A DNA stretch of 64,000 nucleotides from Acanthosepion esculentum (GCA_964036315.1 OZ038517.1:51797455-51861454); one strand, 5' to 3'. Positions 20,574-30,859 are shown, counted from the first letter of the stretch. Numbers and translations: made by a program. Notes: generated by a model not told the origin, from the sequence alone.

Positions 20574-21420
20574 GATAAAAAGACTAAAAAAAGTTAGAAA
20601 AATAATTAAAAAAACTAACAAGTAAAGACCGAGAAGGAAGCAAAGGATCTGAAAAAATAAAATAAAAAGAGAGAAAATGGAGAAAGGAAGGAAATGAAAG
20701 AGAGAAGTGACAGAAAGAAAGAATATAAGGAAACGTGGAAAAAGAAAGAAAGAAAGAATGACAGGAAGAAAAACATGCAGCAGAAGTAAAAATAAAATAA
20801 GCAGAATGTCAAAGAAAAAAAATAAAGATAGAGAAGAAAGGCAGAAAAGATAAAAAGTAAAAGAAGAACCAACAAAGAAAAGAAAAAAGAGAGAAACAAA
20901 AGAAAGAAAAATAAAGGTGGTGAAGAAATACAAAAACAGATAAAAAGAAAAAAACAACCAACGAAAGAAAGAAGGAAAGAAAGAATAGAGAAAAAAGATA
21001 TAAAGGAAAAACATCAAAAGAAAGAAAGAAAGAAAGAAAGAAAATGGCAGGAAGAAAAGACATACACCAAAAATTTAAAGAAAAAAAAGTTAGCAAAAAA
21101 AGATGAAACGAAAGAAAGAAAAAGACAAAAAGAAAGAAAGAAAAAGAAAAAACCGACAAAAGGAAAGAAAAAAGAAAGAAAAGAAATAAAAAATAAAGAT
21201 AAAGAAGAAAGACAAAAAAGATAGAGAGAAAAAAACATCAAAAGAATGAAAGAAAGAAAGAAAAGGGCAGGAAGAAAAAACATGCATAAATAATTAAAAA
21301 AATAAAGATAGCAAAGAAAGAGAAAAAAGAAAGAAACAAACAAACAAGAAAGTAAGAAAGAAAGAAAAAGAAGAAACCCAACAAAAGAAGAAAAGAAAGA
21401 AGGAATCATTGTCAATGGCT
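20189..21420. repeat. Homopurine tract, (GAAA)n-like, about 1.2 kb
   Basis: Almost entirely A and G on the plus strand, with scattered C/T. Runs of AAAG and GAAA alternate with blocks such as CAGGAAGAAAA.CATAC. The Phe/Ser/Leu-rich minus-strand ORFs here (for example 20403-21017) come from the TTTC composition. A recurring patch (GAAAGAAAGAAAATGRCAGGAAGAAAA.CAT) suggests a higher-order repeat of about 200-250 bp. Confidence 0.9.
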
Positions 21421-21429
21421 TTCTTTCTT

Positions 21430-21890
21430 TCATCAATAGTGACAGTGGTAAATGCCAGTTATGTGAGCAGACATTAAAGACAAATGACGAAAACTGAAAC
21501 AGTTAAATAGTGTGAGGGTATTTTTTTTTTTTAAGGGTGGTGGGTATCCTGTCTCAGTCATATTTAAATAACGTTGCTTGGGTGAGTCCTGCCACTGGCA
21601 ACTTTAAATCTGCTTCCTCTGTCCTTTTTTGTTTTTTTTTATTTTTTTTTTTTGCGGGGGGGGGGGGTGACCTCATCTTAATAAAAGGATGTGCGAATAA
21701 CGTTACAGAGAAAATGGAATCCGCAAAACGAATTCTGTTGCGGTCACATCGCATTAAACCAACACGGAAAGCCAGAAATCCATCTCTTCTCCACCCAGAG
21801 CTGTGAGCTAAAACGGCAGGGTAGGCCTGGCTCCAGCCGTTGGGGAAGGACAATTCTGAAATAAGACTAGTGAACAAGTAACGGAAAAGG
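21430..21890. other. Unassigned, with poly-T and poly-G runs
   Basis: T-runs at 21521 and 21635-21650 and a G-run at 21655-21667. The ORF at 21537-21806 is not recognisable. Confidence 0.4.
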
Positions 21891-21894
21891 ATTA

Positions 21895-22545
21895 TATTAT
21901 CTTTCCTAAGAAGAAATGGCAAATCACAGATAATGAAGAAAAGGAAACTGTGGAGAGTCATGATCAAGTACATCCTGAAGGGAAAATTGAATTGCAATCC
22001 CTGGAGAAGACAAATGGAAAATGACTCCACTATTTCCCAAGAAAAAATGGCAAATTACAGATAATAAAGAAAAGGAAACTGTGGAGAGCCATGATCAAGT
22101 CATCCTAAAGAGAGAAGGGAAACTGAATTCCAAACCGAGGAGTAAGTAACGGGAAACCACTCCAATCTCTTACCCAAGAAGGCATGGCAAATCACACATA
22201 ATGAAGAAAAGGAAACTGTGGAGAGCCATGATAAAGTACATCCTAAAGAGAGAAAGAAAACTGAATTCCAAACCCAGGAGAAAGTAACGGGAAACCACTC
22301 CAATCTCTTACCCAAGAAGGCATGGCAAATCACAGATAATAAAGAAAAGGAAACTGTGGAGAGACATGATCAAGTGATCCTAAAGAGAGAAGGAAAACTG
22401 AATTCCAAACCATGGTGAAGGCAAATGGAAAACGACTCCATTATCTTTCTCAAGAAGGCACGCAATTCAGGTATAGTAAAGAAAAGGAAACTGTGGAGAG
22501 CCATAATCAAGTACAGCCTATACGGAGAAACAAAAACATGGGAGA
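21895..22545 (+). repeat. Tandem repeat, 5 units of about 137 bp, LINE-R coding tail
   Basis: Units begin near 21903, 22039, 22175, 22314 and 22453 (AAGAAGGCATGGCAAATCAC, AAAGAAAAGGAAACTGTGGA, GAGAGCCATGATCAAGT). One frame reads KLWRAMIKYIL. This matches the RTE-like ORF end seen as KLWRAMIAH-type sequence at 30575-30605. So each unit carries the LINE 3' coding end. Confidence 0.75.
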
Positions 22546-22614
22546 CATGGAATATCAGATAATAAAGAAAAGGTTGATTCGTTTTCTACGGTTTATCAAC
22601 CATTTTGCAGAAAG

Positions 22615-22695
22615 AAAGAAAGAAAGAAAGAATAGAGAAGAAAGATAAAAAAGATATAAAGGAAAAACATCAAAAGAAAGAAAAAAAAAGAAAAA
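22615..22695. repeat. (GAAA)n-like purine run
   Basis: Short homopurine stretch of the same kind as 20189-21420. Confidence 0.8.
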
Positions 22696-22754
22696 TATTT
22701 TAGCTTTTTGTTGGTGGAGTGTAATAATGATTTAGTAATACAAACCTTACTAAT

Positions 22755-22880
22755 TAATCCATAGCTGGGGGGAAGAAGTGGAGTCATATTTTTCCTATTT
22801 TTTCCGTCAGTGGATATAATGAACTCAACGGGAATTGGAGCTCGGTTCTCCGATTAACAATTCCGAGCTATTATCCATCC
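22755..22880 (-). repeat. SINE-A fragment, minus strand
   Basis: CCATAGCTGGGGGGAAGAAG, then CAACGGGAATTGGAGCTCGG with a reversed B-box-like patch, as in other SINE-A copies. Confidence 0.55.
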
Positions 22881-22887
22881 GCACATA

Positions 22888-22982
22888 CAAGCTTACAGTA
22901 CCAGGTATCCACCCCCCCAAAAAAAATATTCACCTATCTAGGTACTGACCAGGCTCGACGTTGCTTCACTTCGCTGATCGAC
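22888..22982 (-). pseudogene. 5S rRNA-derived copy, partial
   Basis: The minus strand reads the 5S 3' two-thirds. Plus-strand landmarks are CAAGCTTACAGTACCAGGTA, CACCTATCTAGGTACTGACC and AGGCTCGACGTTGC. A C/A-run insertion replaces part of the helix region, so it is a pseudogene. Confidence 0.75.
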
Positions 22983-23399
22983 AAAGAAAAGAGAGCTGCT
23001 TAATTTCGCTGATCGCAACGATGAAGAAATGAGAGCTGTATAGTCTCATGATCGCCTTCATCCTGGAGCGACGTGCAATGAAAAAAAAATGATTAAAAAG
23101 AAAGTCCTGTAGGTTTTCTTTCCTAGTTGATTTGTCTACTTTTGTATTTTATTCACATTTATTAAAAATCATTTAATCCCAAGCAAGGCGATAATGCCAC
23201 TGACACGCAAGGGAGTTCCTGGCAGTGAAAGATTATGAATAGACTGGTGAGGAGAAAGGACAATAAAAGAACCGGATTACGGAAGACAGAAGATTGTGAT
23301 TAATGTTGCATTTAAATTTTTTTAGGATTGTACAGGATGGTCCAAGAGTCTTGTCACCCTTGCATAATATCATTTTAAGACCCTATAATGGCAGCAAAC

Positions 23400-23668
23400 A
23401 GCATGCATGCGCATAAAGAACTACTTCAGTGAATATACAAAAATAAAAAGGGGCGTAAGGCAAGGTCATTTCTTCTCACAGGACCTGTTCAACCTATACA
23501 GCGCGGCAATTCTGAGAGAACTGGAAACCCTACCAGGATTTAACATTGGCGGCCACAATCTTAACATAAGATACGCAGATGACACAGTACTGATAGCAGA
23601 CACGGACAAGAAATTACAAAATCTCCTACAGAAGGTAGCGAAGGAGATTGAGAAAAAAAGGACTAAGC
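23400..23668 (+). pseudogene. RTE-like reverse transcriptase core fragment (LINE-R)
   Basis: Reads YTKIKRGVRQGHFFSQDLFN (RT motif B region), then LRELETLPGFNIGGHNL and the catalytic block IRYADDTVLIADT, then DKKLQNLLQKVAKEIEKK. YADD is intact. The fragment stops abruptly and is fused in frame to a Tc1-like transposase piece, producing the chimeric ORF 23407-23766. No endonuclease or N-terminal RT is present. Confidence 0.85.
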
Positions 23669-24300
23669 GTAAACTACAAGTCCGTGACGAGTCCAAGTTT
23701 ACTATATTTGGTTCTGAGGGAAAAACTTACGTACGCCGTAGAACAATGTGTCAAGAAAACCGTTAAGTTTGGTGGCGGCAGTGTGATGGTGTGGGGAATG
23801 ATTTCATCTACAGGAGTTTTCCCTACCATCCGCGTACATGGCAATATCAATGCTGAGATTTACAAAAGGCTTCTTCAGCAGCATGTGGTACCAAGATTAC
23901 ACCATAATCTTTATGAATCTCCTATTTTCATGCAGGACAATGCACCTTGCCACAAGGCTCGGAAGGTCATGGCTTTATTTGAAGAAGAAGGAATCGCCCT
24001 AATGAAGTGGCCAGCCCAGAACCCCGACCTGAATCCAATAGAATATGTTTGGAAGATAATTGGAGAAAGGGCTCAGAAAAGAAACCCGAAAAACCAGGAT
24101 CACCTATGGGAGTTATTGAAAGACGAATGGGATGGAATTACTGCTGATTTTTGCAAGAAATTAATTAGATCATGTTGTCGACGATGCAGAGAAGTCATTG
24201 AAAATAAGGGGATGTTTACCAAATATTAAATTTTGTTGATATTTTGTTCACAATCAAGTATTAACAAGATCGTTCCTTAACTTTTGTCCAGTAGCTTGTT
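23669..24300 (+). pseudogene. Tc1-like transposase fragment, DD34E
   Basis: Starts mid-protein at the first catalytic Asp (RDESKFTIFGSEGKTYVRR). A frameshift near 23730 moves to the ORF 23648-24229, which carries GGGSVMVWGMIS, FMQDNAPCHKA and NPDLNPIEYVWK. There are 34 residues between the second Asp and Glu. The natural C-terminus (ENKGMFTKY, stop) is present, followed by an end-like AACTTTTGTCCAGTAGC. The N-terminal DNA-binding half is missing. Confidence 0.85.
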
Positions 24301-24309
24301 CCATTTAAT

Positions 24310-24550
24310 CTTTATTTAAAAAAAAAAAACTATTATGTAAATTTTTTTAACTCTGTATAATATTTATGCATTACACCCTAATCTTTATTCCGTGAAAAAT
24401 TCATTGCTAATCATGCATTACTTTTTAAGTAATACACATATTTATGACTTTGTTGTTTCTGGTCCTTATATTATGGCCGCTGCTGTATATATATGAGTAA
24501 AAAAATTAAAATAATAATATTTATTTTGTCCTTTTGCACACACACACACA
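24310..24550. other. No recognisable feature
   Basis: AT-rich, with a CA run at 24537-24550. Confidence 0.5.
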
Positions 24551-24554
24551 TATG

Positions 24555-24870
24555 TATCATTCGCAGATAGTACTGTTTCGCTGTATCACAGCTCTTCCGT
24601 GCGACTAGAGAACCGAGTCCAGGACCGAAACCCAACCGATTTGGCGTCAGTCAGAGTTTCTACCACTGAGCTATCTTCATTCGGAAGAATGAGGTGGCTA
24701 AATCTAGCGTATTGTTTTTACGAATGTAAGCAAATGTCAATTAACCGGAGTGCTCCATTCATTTTATTGAAGAGCTTCGCATTAACGCAGGTGGCTGTTG
24801 TTTGTAGAATTAGCTTGTCATTGAACAGTGCTCAATTAAAATATATTTTCAAGAGCTATATATATATATA
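24555..24870 (-). repeat. SINE-B copy, diverged, minus strand
   Basis: TACTGTTTCGCTGTATCACA and the reverse of a tRNA-like head (GACCGAAACCCAACCGATTT; ACCACTGAGCTATCTTC) match the copies at 46240, 51861 and 55221. Its far end runs into a short AT tract at 24856. Confidence 0.75.
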
Positions 24871-24956
24871 TGAATATTAGCCTCATTCGAAAGCAGTCGC
24901 TTCGTAAATCTGCTTCATAGCTCGTATTCGGGGAACAGGAAAAACGAATAGGTGAA

Positions 24957-25150
24957 GAGCATGGTCAAAACACTTGTGGGCTTCCAGGAACTACTTATGT
25001 CGACTATTCAACAACGGAAACGGGTCTGGGTCGGATATGCGATCAGTCACGACAGTCTGATCAAAACCGTTATGAAAATCACAGCAAGAGAGGGACGGAG
25101 ATGCAGCCGACATTTCAAGAAATGGGTTGACAGCATCAGTAACTGGACAG
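24957..25150 (+). pseudogene. LINE reverse transcriptase C-terminal fragment
   Basis: Reads ELLMSTIQQRKRVWVGYAIS, then HDSLIKTVM and GRRCSRHFKKWVD. This is the 'I-x-x-R-x-x-x-F-x-GH-x-x-R' C-terminal region of RTE/LINE RTs ending in a Gly/Arg-rich 'GKRxRGR' block. Its ORF (24952-25227) has unrelated sequence after about 25150. Confidence 0.6.
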
Positions 25151-25254
25151 GCTTCGTTTTCCCATGTCTTCTCTCTGCACACAGGACCGCGCCTCTTCGG
25201 CGCTCGTCTCTCCCTGGTGTCTCCTAATGTGCTGACGATACGCCACTAGGGATA

Positions 25255-25464
25255 TCAGTGTTCAAGCCTTTTCCAAGCGTCCTCGGAATTTCGAACCGAA
25301 ACCTTTATGTCCATCCCTTGCGGTAGATTTTCATTCCGCTGCCTAAAGAAGGGGGGGGTCAATTCTAACTCGTTAATTCGCTTGTGCACCTCATACTTGT
25401 GTAATGCTAGTTTTGCAGACAATCCGTCGTAAGCTTGATTGTGTGCCACATAATTGTGACCCAT
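25255..25464 (-). CDS. Hypothetical small ORF, 69 codons
   Basis: Starts MGHNYVAHNQAYDGLSAKLA and ends EDAWKRLEH. Its composition looks protein-like (balanced charged and hydrophobic residues) rather than repeat-derived. No domain is recognised, no splice sites are evident and no neighbouring exon is seen. It could be a scrap of an unrecognised transposon. Confidence 0.25.
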   Translation of the reverse strand: MGHNYVAHNQAYDGLSAKLALHKYEVHKRINELELTPPFFRQRNENLPQGMDIKVSVRNSEDAWKRLEH

Positions 25465-25595
25465 TTTGCAAAAATAAATTTCGCTTAGTCAATAACATTT
25501 GTGCCGCTCGGTATGGGGTAATGGTTAACAAACTAGTCGGAGCTTTATAACTAAATAGCGATTTAGATCCTCACTAGGTGTCCCATATTTGTGGC

Positions 25596-25893
25596 TTAAT
25601 GCCAAAGCTTAGCGGCACGGGTTGAGGAATCGGAGAGCCGCGGTTCGAATTCCCGTCGAATCCATTACATTCACTTACGTGCTAATACCCTTGGGAAAGG
25701 TATGAATCCTCCTCTTCTCTCCCCGGCTATGGTTAAATAGCAGGACAGACTGGGTTCTATAGCCTTGGATGGCAACTGGTCTACCGCCTAAAGGAATAGC
25801 AACGTACTGAAGGAAAAAAATCTGCCTCGTCAGTCATGTATCGAAAGATACATGATCGCCTAAGCGTGTATCACACATGGCACATAACTGACT
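25596..25893 (+). repeat. SINE-A copy, full length with tRNA-like head
   Basis: tRNA-like head with A-box-like GGCTTAATGCC...AGCGGCACGG and B box GGTTCGAATTCC, the RNA polymerase III internal promoter layout. The body has CTTGGGAAAGGTATGAATCC, ATAGCCTTGGATGGCAACTG and AAGATACATGATCGCCTAAG. It ends GGCACATAACTGACTG. Other copies are at 17697, 22755, 32523 and 62595. Confidence 0.85.
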
Positions 25894-25894
25894 G

Positions 25895-26045
25895 ATTTTC
25901 CAGTCGAATACATTACATTCACTTACGTGCTTGGGAAAGGTATGAATCCTTTTCTTCTCCCCCTAGCTATGGGTAAATACCAGGACAGACCGTGTTCTAT
26001 AGCCTTGGATGGCAACTGTTCTACAGCAGAAAGAAATGGCAACCT
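25895..26045 (+). repeat. SINE-A partial copy, tandem to the first
   Basis: Repeats TACATTCACTTACGTGC, GGGAAAGGTATGAATCC and CTATAGCCTTGGATGGCAAC directly after the preceding copy. The head is missing. Confidence 0.8.
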
Positions 26046-26159
26046 AAAGATCGTCAAAGATTTGCTGTTTATAAATAGTAATTCGGACTTTGCTAACCAG
26101 ACACTTTCTCAATAATATTTTCTTTAGTTTCTTGTAAATATTTTGTATTCATTTGTATA

Positions 26160-26457
26160 TACTCATTGGGGTTAATTTTTAAAATTATTATTTTATTCCC
26201 CTCCCCCCACAGACATTGAATTGTACATATGGGGACTAGTCAGTATTTTCATAGAGACAGTGAGGTATTATGGTGGTTGTAGTAAGAACGGTACGGATGA
26301 ATGTGGTGTTTTGGTGTAAGGAATATTGTTCGTACGATTGGGTCAATGTTTGCGGCTAGCTAAGTTATAGTTAAGACAGATGAAGACCGTCCTTTTTCCC
26401 CCAACCCCCCCTTTGGCCTTGTGCCACATTTCTGTACATTATACAGAATAAATATCA
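26160..26457 (+). mobile_element. LINE-T 3' tail, severely 5'-truncated copy
   Basis: Matches 8470-8795: GTATTATGGTGG, a GATTGGGTC...CTAGCTAAGTTATAG block, then a C-rich run, GGCCTTGTGCCACA (26415-26428), TTTCTGTA and AATAAAT. No coding sequence is retained, typical of aborted target-primed reverse transcription. Confidence 0.85.
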
Positions 26458-26458
26458 C

Positions 26459-26600
26459 TTTCTCAATAGCTGAGTGGTATAGCACGTCAGATCAATTAAC
26501 AGTTCTGTATAGGACTCAGGTTCGATTCCTGTTGAAGAACACATATTTTCCACGAAATTTCTCGAACATACAGGCCGTCCAATCCAATTAATGCCATTTA
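26459..26600 (+). repeat. SINE-D copy with tRNA-like head
   Basis: The head TAGCTGAGTGGTATAGCACG (A box) and CAGGTTCGATTCCTG (B box) is followed by GAACACATATTTTCCACGAA and TTTCTCGAACATACAGGCCG. Its relatives are at 28741, 28965, 52069 and 52380. Confidence 0.75.
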
Positions 26601-26644
26601 TTTTTAAAAATAATTTACTTAAATAAATTGTATGTATTAAAATA

Positions 26645-28560
26645 ACTTCTTTTTTTTTAAGCATTTCACCCCAAGCAAGGCGGGGTGCCACTAGTACGCA
26701 GGGACTTACAGAGTGGGAGCGAGAGTAAAGAGGTGTTATGGAGGAAAGGATGAAGAGAAGGACAGGGAATAGGTCAGGGCACCTGGAGATGTCGATTGAC
26801 ATTACATTTGAATAGTTGGAGATTATAGCTATCAGGGAAACAAGTAATAGGAAGGGAATTCCACAGACGGGCGGTGCGAGACATGAAGCTATTGGAGTAG
26901 AAGAGACGGCCACATTTAACCGTTTCGACAGTGAAAGGGTGAAACCGTGATGCCAGCCTAGTAGCACGCTTAAATTCATGCATTTTGAGAACCAGCGAAA
27001 GTAGCTCGTCGGAGCAGTTACCGTGAAAGTATTTGTAAAAAAGACAGAGGGAGGTGACGGCACGTCTGTGAAGGCGAGATGCCAGATCAGGACCAACCAC
27101 ATTGCTTACTGTCTCTGGATCTTGTCGAGGACCTTAAGGTGAACAGCGGGAGCACCAGACCATATCTGGCAGCAGTATTCCATGCGAGGGCGAATGTTTG
27201 ATTTGTAGATTTGAAGGATGGACTAAGGTGAGAAAAAAAATTTTGACGGCAGGGATGGTTCCCCGTGGTGAGTGATAGAGAGCAGTTTTGTTTTAGAGGC
27301 ATTAAAGTTAACCAGCCAATTCCTGCCCCAGTCTACAACCGATTGGAGGTCCTTTTCGAGACTAACGGCCAGGTTAGTTTTGTCAGCGATACCAGATTTG
27401 TTTTTGAGGCAGGAGTAAATAGTAGTGGCGTCCGCATAGATGCCTGCCTGGGAACTGATGACATCGGGGAGGTCATTAATGAAGATAAGGAACAGAGTAG
27501 GGCCTAGGATAGAGCCTTGGGAAACACCTGCGTTCGTGGGAAAGGAACTGTAGAAGAATCCGTTAAGGACGACCTTCATTACACGGTTTGACAGGAATCA
27601 TCGTATTAAATCAAATAATCGACCTGAAATTCTGTATCCCTTAAGCTTACGAAGGAGGCTGGCATGCCAGACCCTATCAAACGTTTTAGAGATATCTGGA
27701 GCCACGGCACGAGCTTCTACGTTACTGTGGAGTGCTCGGTAAACAATTTCAGTTATGGCCGTGAGCACATCAGCTGCAGAACGGGCAAAGCGAAAATCAT
27801 ATTGCTTATCAGAGAGCTGATCATGGGATATAAGATGCTTAACCACTTCGGCGTTGATTAAAGCCTCAAAGACTTTGCCGAAGAGTGGTAGGAGGCTGAT
27901 GGGACGGTAGTTAGATGGGTTAGTTAGATGAGTCAGAAGGGTCTTAAAGACAGGTACAATAGATGAGGATTTCCAACAGGCTGGGAAGCAAGATTTATTG
28001 AGGCAGTAGTTATATAATTTGGAGAGGGCAGGAGCCAGTTCAGGAGCACATTTCTTCAGAAGAGTGGCTGGTATCCCATCGCCACCGCTAGCCTTATGAG
28101 AGTTTAATTTTGAGATGATGTCCAATACCAACGATGGGGTTATGTGCAACTCGCTCTATAGAGCCCCGGTTCTAAGGGGGACATCGGGAGCGGGTACACT
28201 GGAAGAGTCCAGCGTTGAGTTGGAAGAGAATTTCCGGGCAAAGCACTCAGCCTTATCAGCTGAGGAGGTCAGGACCTCAAATTGGTTGAACAAAGGAGGT
28301 ATTGAAGGTTTACTGTTGTTAAGTACACTCTTGCAGAGCCACGAATAATCCTTGGAGCCGAATTTGCGAGATGCAATACGTTGTTTCATTCTATCAGCAA
28401 ATAGTGACTTTGTTTCATTGAGGACACGCACTGGTTACGGGCTGAGACGAAGAGACGTCTGTTGCGATCTGACATGTCAAGACGATATAGGCAGAAGAAG
28501 TGATTTCTATGGGCAATGGCAGCTGAGCAAGCAGCGGACAACCAAGGGGGAGGAGCGCCT
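26645..28560 (-). pseudogene. LINE-J (Jockey/CR1-like) reverse transcriptase, 5'-truncated
   Basis: Reading down the minus strand: a pre-RT region around 28156-28560 (RMKQRIASRKFGSKDYSWLC), then the RT at 27598-28149 (LNSHKASGGDGIPATLLKKC; PSNYRPISLLPLFGKVFEAL; motif A APDISKTFDRVWH). Next, 27223-27579 has NAGVSQGSILGPTLFLIFIN and the catalytic motif as YADA (27427-27438) instead of YADD. The last block, at 26774-27100, has RAVTSLCLFYKYFHGN and RLWNSLPITCFPD. The tail ends TTGCTTGGGGTGAAATGCTT then A-rich at about 26655. Frame changes occur near 28150, 27590 and 27220. The YADA change alone would abolish polymerase activity. Confidence 0.88.
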
Positions 28561-28589
28561 TTTTACCTTATATTTCTTCAACAGAAAAT

Positions 28590-29165
28590 ATATTAAATAA
28601 TTGTCGAACTTAATCCATTTCATAATATACAGATATGTGTGTTTTAAGATATTTTTATGTTTATACATTCTTTTTATAGATATAAATATTTAAGTAAAAG
28701 CTCTGTTTATAATAAACAGTATTAAACAACATTTACCGGCCTGAATGTCCGAGAAATTGTCATAGAAAATATTCGTCCTCCGCCAGGAATCGAACCTGTA
28801 TCCTATACGGAACCGTCATATAACCTGACGTGCCTTAACCGATTGGGCCACAGAGGATCGTTCGGTTAGCAAGGTCGATTTTACTGCTCTTAAACTACAA
28901 TCTTCCATGATTCTCTCACGTACATTCATATCTGCTCATATATGCTATATGACCGTTCCGTATAGAATACAGGTTCTATTCCTGTCGGAGAACGAATATT
29001 TTCTATGAAAATTTCTCGGACATTCAGGCCGGTAAATGTTTAATATTGTTTATTATAAACAGAGCATTTGCTTGAATAATTGTATCTATAGAAAGAATGT
29101 ATAAACATAAAAATGTCTTAAAATAATTGTCGGACTTTTTCCATTTCATAATATATGTGGGTGTG
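28590..29165. repeat. Inverted pair of SINE-D copies (fold-back)
   Basis: Left arm 28596-28860 is minus-oriented and right arm about 28950-29160 plus-oriented. They share AACATTTACCGGCCTGAATG and its complement, the tRNA-like head (CAGGAATCGAACCTGTATCC on the left), and AT-rich tails through CCATTTCATAATATA. The left tRNA-like anticodon stem (CGTCA/TGACG) is still complementary. It could fold into a long hairpin. Confidence 0.8.
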
Positions 29166-29254
29166 ACAAATATTACTATCCATTATTCAATCGAAAACCT
29201 GAAATACACTAAAAGATTACTTATGAACAACTTAGAATTTTAACCAGTATGTTT

Positions 29255-29605
29255 TGTCAGCATTTCATCCCAAGGAAGGCGGGAATGTCACTAGTACGCG
29301 AGGGGCTACAGAGGGTAACGGAAAAGGTTGATATGGGGGTAGGTTAAGGAAATGATAAAAATAGAAACGGGGGAAGATAAAAAGAACGGGGAACGATGCA
29401 ACAGAAGATATCGATTGACATCAGATATAAATCTTTGAAGATTATAATTATCAGGGAAGCAAGTAAGAGGAAGGGAGTTCCGCTGTCGGGAAGCGCGAGA
29501 GAAGAATCTGTTGGAGAAAAAGAGGCGGTTACATTTAACTGTTTCGACGGTAAAAGGGTGGGAACAAGATACCAATCTAGTACCACGCTTAAATTCTTGT
29601 GGTCG
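29255..29605 (-). pseudogene. LINE-J 3' end fragment
   Basis: The minus strand reads QEFKRGTRLVSCSHPFTVET, RASRQRNSLPLTCFPDNYNL and a C-terminal FISDVNRYLL. This corresponds to 26774-27000 of the neighbouring LINE-J. The tail is the complement of ATTTCATCCCAAGGAAGGCG. It is fused at about 29603 to the LINE-R array. Confidence 0.8.
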
Positions 29606-30640
29606 GAGCAGATGAAAAAGAGACATGAAGTAAACAAAAACAAAGAAAAGAGTTCTGAACTGTTACGTAATATCAGTTCTCCTATATGGCAGTGAATGCT
29701 AGACAATCTCCTCACGGATGAAGAAGAGACTTAAAGCCACAGAAACAAAGAAAAGAGTACTGGACTGTTACGTAATATCAGTCCTCCTATATGGCAGTGA
29801 ATGCTGGACAATCTCCTCACAGATGAAGAAAAGATTTGAAGCCACAGAAATAAAGAAAAGAGTTCTGAACTGTTATGTAATATCAGTCCTCCTATGTGGC
29901 AGTGAATGCTGGACAATCTCCACACAGATAAAGGAGAGACTTGAAGCAACAGAAACAAAGAATAGAGTTCTGAACTGTTATGTAATATCAGTCCTCCTAT
30001 ATGGCAGCGAATGCTGGACAATCTCCTCACGGATGAAGAAGAGACCTGAAGCAACAGAAACAAAGAAAAGAGTACTGAACTGTTACGTAATATCAGTCCT
30101 CCTATATGGCAGTGAATGCTGGACAATCTCCTCACGGATGAAGAAGAGACTTGAAGCAACAGAAACAAAGAAAAGAATACTGAACTGTTACGTAATATCA
30201 GTCCTCCTATATGACAGTGAATGCTGGACAATCTCCTCACGGATGAAGAAGAGACTTAAAGCGACTGAAATGCCGTGCTACAGAATGATACTGAGAAAAC
30301 CATGAACCGAATACGCGGGCAACGACAAACTTCTATAATGGAAAGAAAAAGATAACTTGCATACTTAATATCAGGAAAAGTTAGCTGAAATTTCTAAGGC
30401 ACATAACGAGGAAAGACGGCTTGGAAAATTCGATACTCAAAAGACCGATTATAGGCAAGAGGGACAGATGAAAACAAAGTATAAACTACCGATCGAGCAA
30501 ATGGATGTCGGGTGAAGGTGTAGGTGAGACAGTAAAAAGGCAGCATTTATTAAGAGCTACAAAGGGCAGGAAATTGTGGAGAGCCATGATCGCCCACGCC
30601 CTGAAAGGACACGGCAAATAGAAGAAGGAAATGAACGTTA
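29606..30640 (+). pseudogene. LINE-R reverse transcriptase C-terminal region containing an internal tandem array
   Basis: RTE-like RT sequence after the catalytic core. The array (29622-30262) repeats one 35-residue block and is followed by the normal continuation: ATEMPCYRMILRKP, then, with stops and shifts, RGKTAWK and KLWRAMIAHAL at about 30575-30605. The ORF 29718-30305 (195 codons) spans most of the array. The start and stop of the ORF are not natural gene boundaries. Confidence 0.8.
29622..30262 (+). repeat. 105-bp tandem array encoding an RT segment, 6 units
   Basis: Units start at CTGTTACGTAATATCAGT positions 29660, 29765, 29870, 29975, 30080 and 30185, exactly 105 bp apart. The translated unit is 35 residues and contains RVLNCYVISVLLYGSECWTI and MKKRLEATE. 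Unit 1 has a TAG in place of the conserved Trp codon; units 2-6 are open. The unit joint falls at EATE/TKKR. Confidence 0.95.
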
Positions 30641-30644
30641 GTAA

Positions 30645-30855
30645 TGGAGTAGCTTAAGCTTTAGTTCAATTTGAGTGCAGTTGCTTGGAAAGGAATTACT
30701 TTTCTTTTTCATTTTTGAAATCCTGTCCTTCCACGCAGCAGTGACTCGTCGCTTGAATTATTTCAGCAAATAACTTAGAAGAAATAGAGCGAAATGAACA
30801 GACACGCCCGGCGAAGTAAGATGAACACTGGGCGACAGCCAATGAAATTGTTGCA
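30645..30855. other. No recognisable feature
   Basis: No ORF or repeat match seen. Confidence 0.5.
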
Positions 30856-30859
30856 AATA

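Noticed and set aside
20308..21436. Phe/Leu/Ser-rich minus-strand ORFs that look like membrane proteins
   Set aside because: They follow directly from the homopurine composition and overlap in several frames.
28775..28860. Cloverleaf-like sequence resembling a tRNA
   Set aside because: It belongs to a multi-copy SINE-D. The anticodon loop lacks the usual T at position 33 and acceptor pairing is poor.
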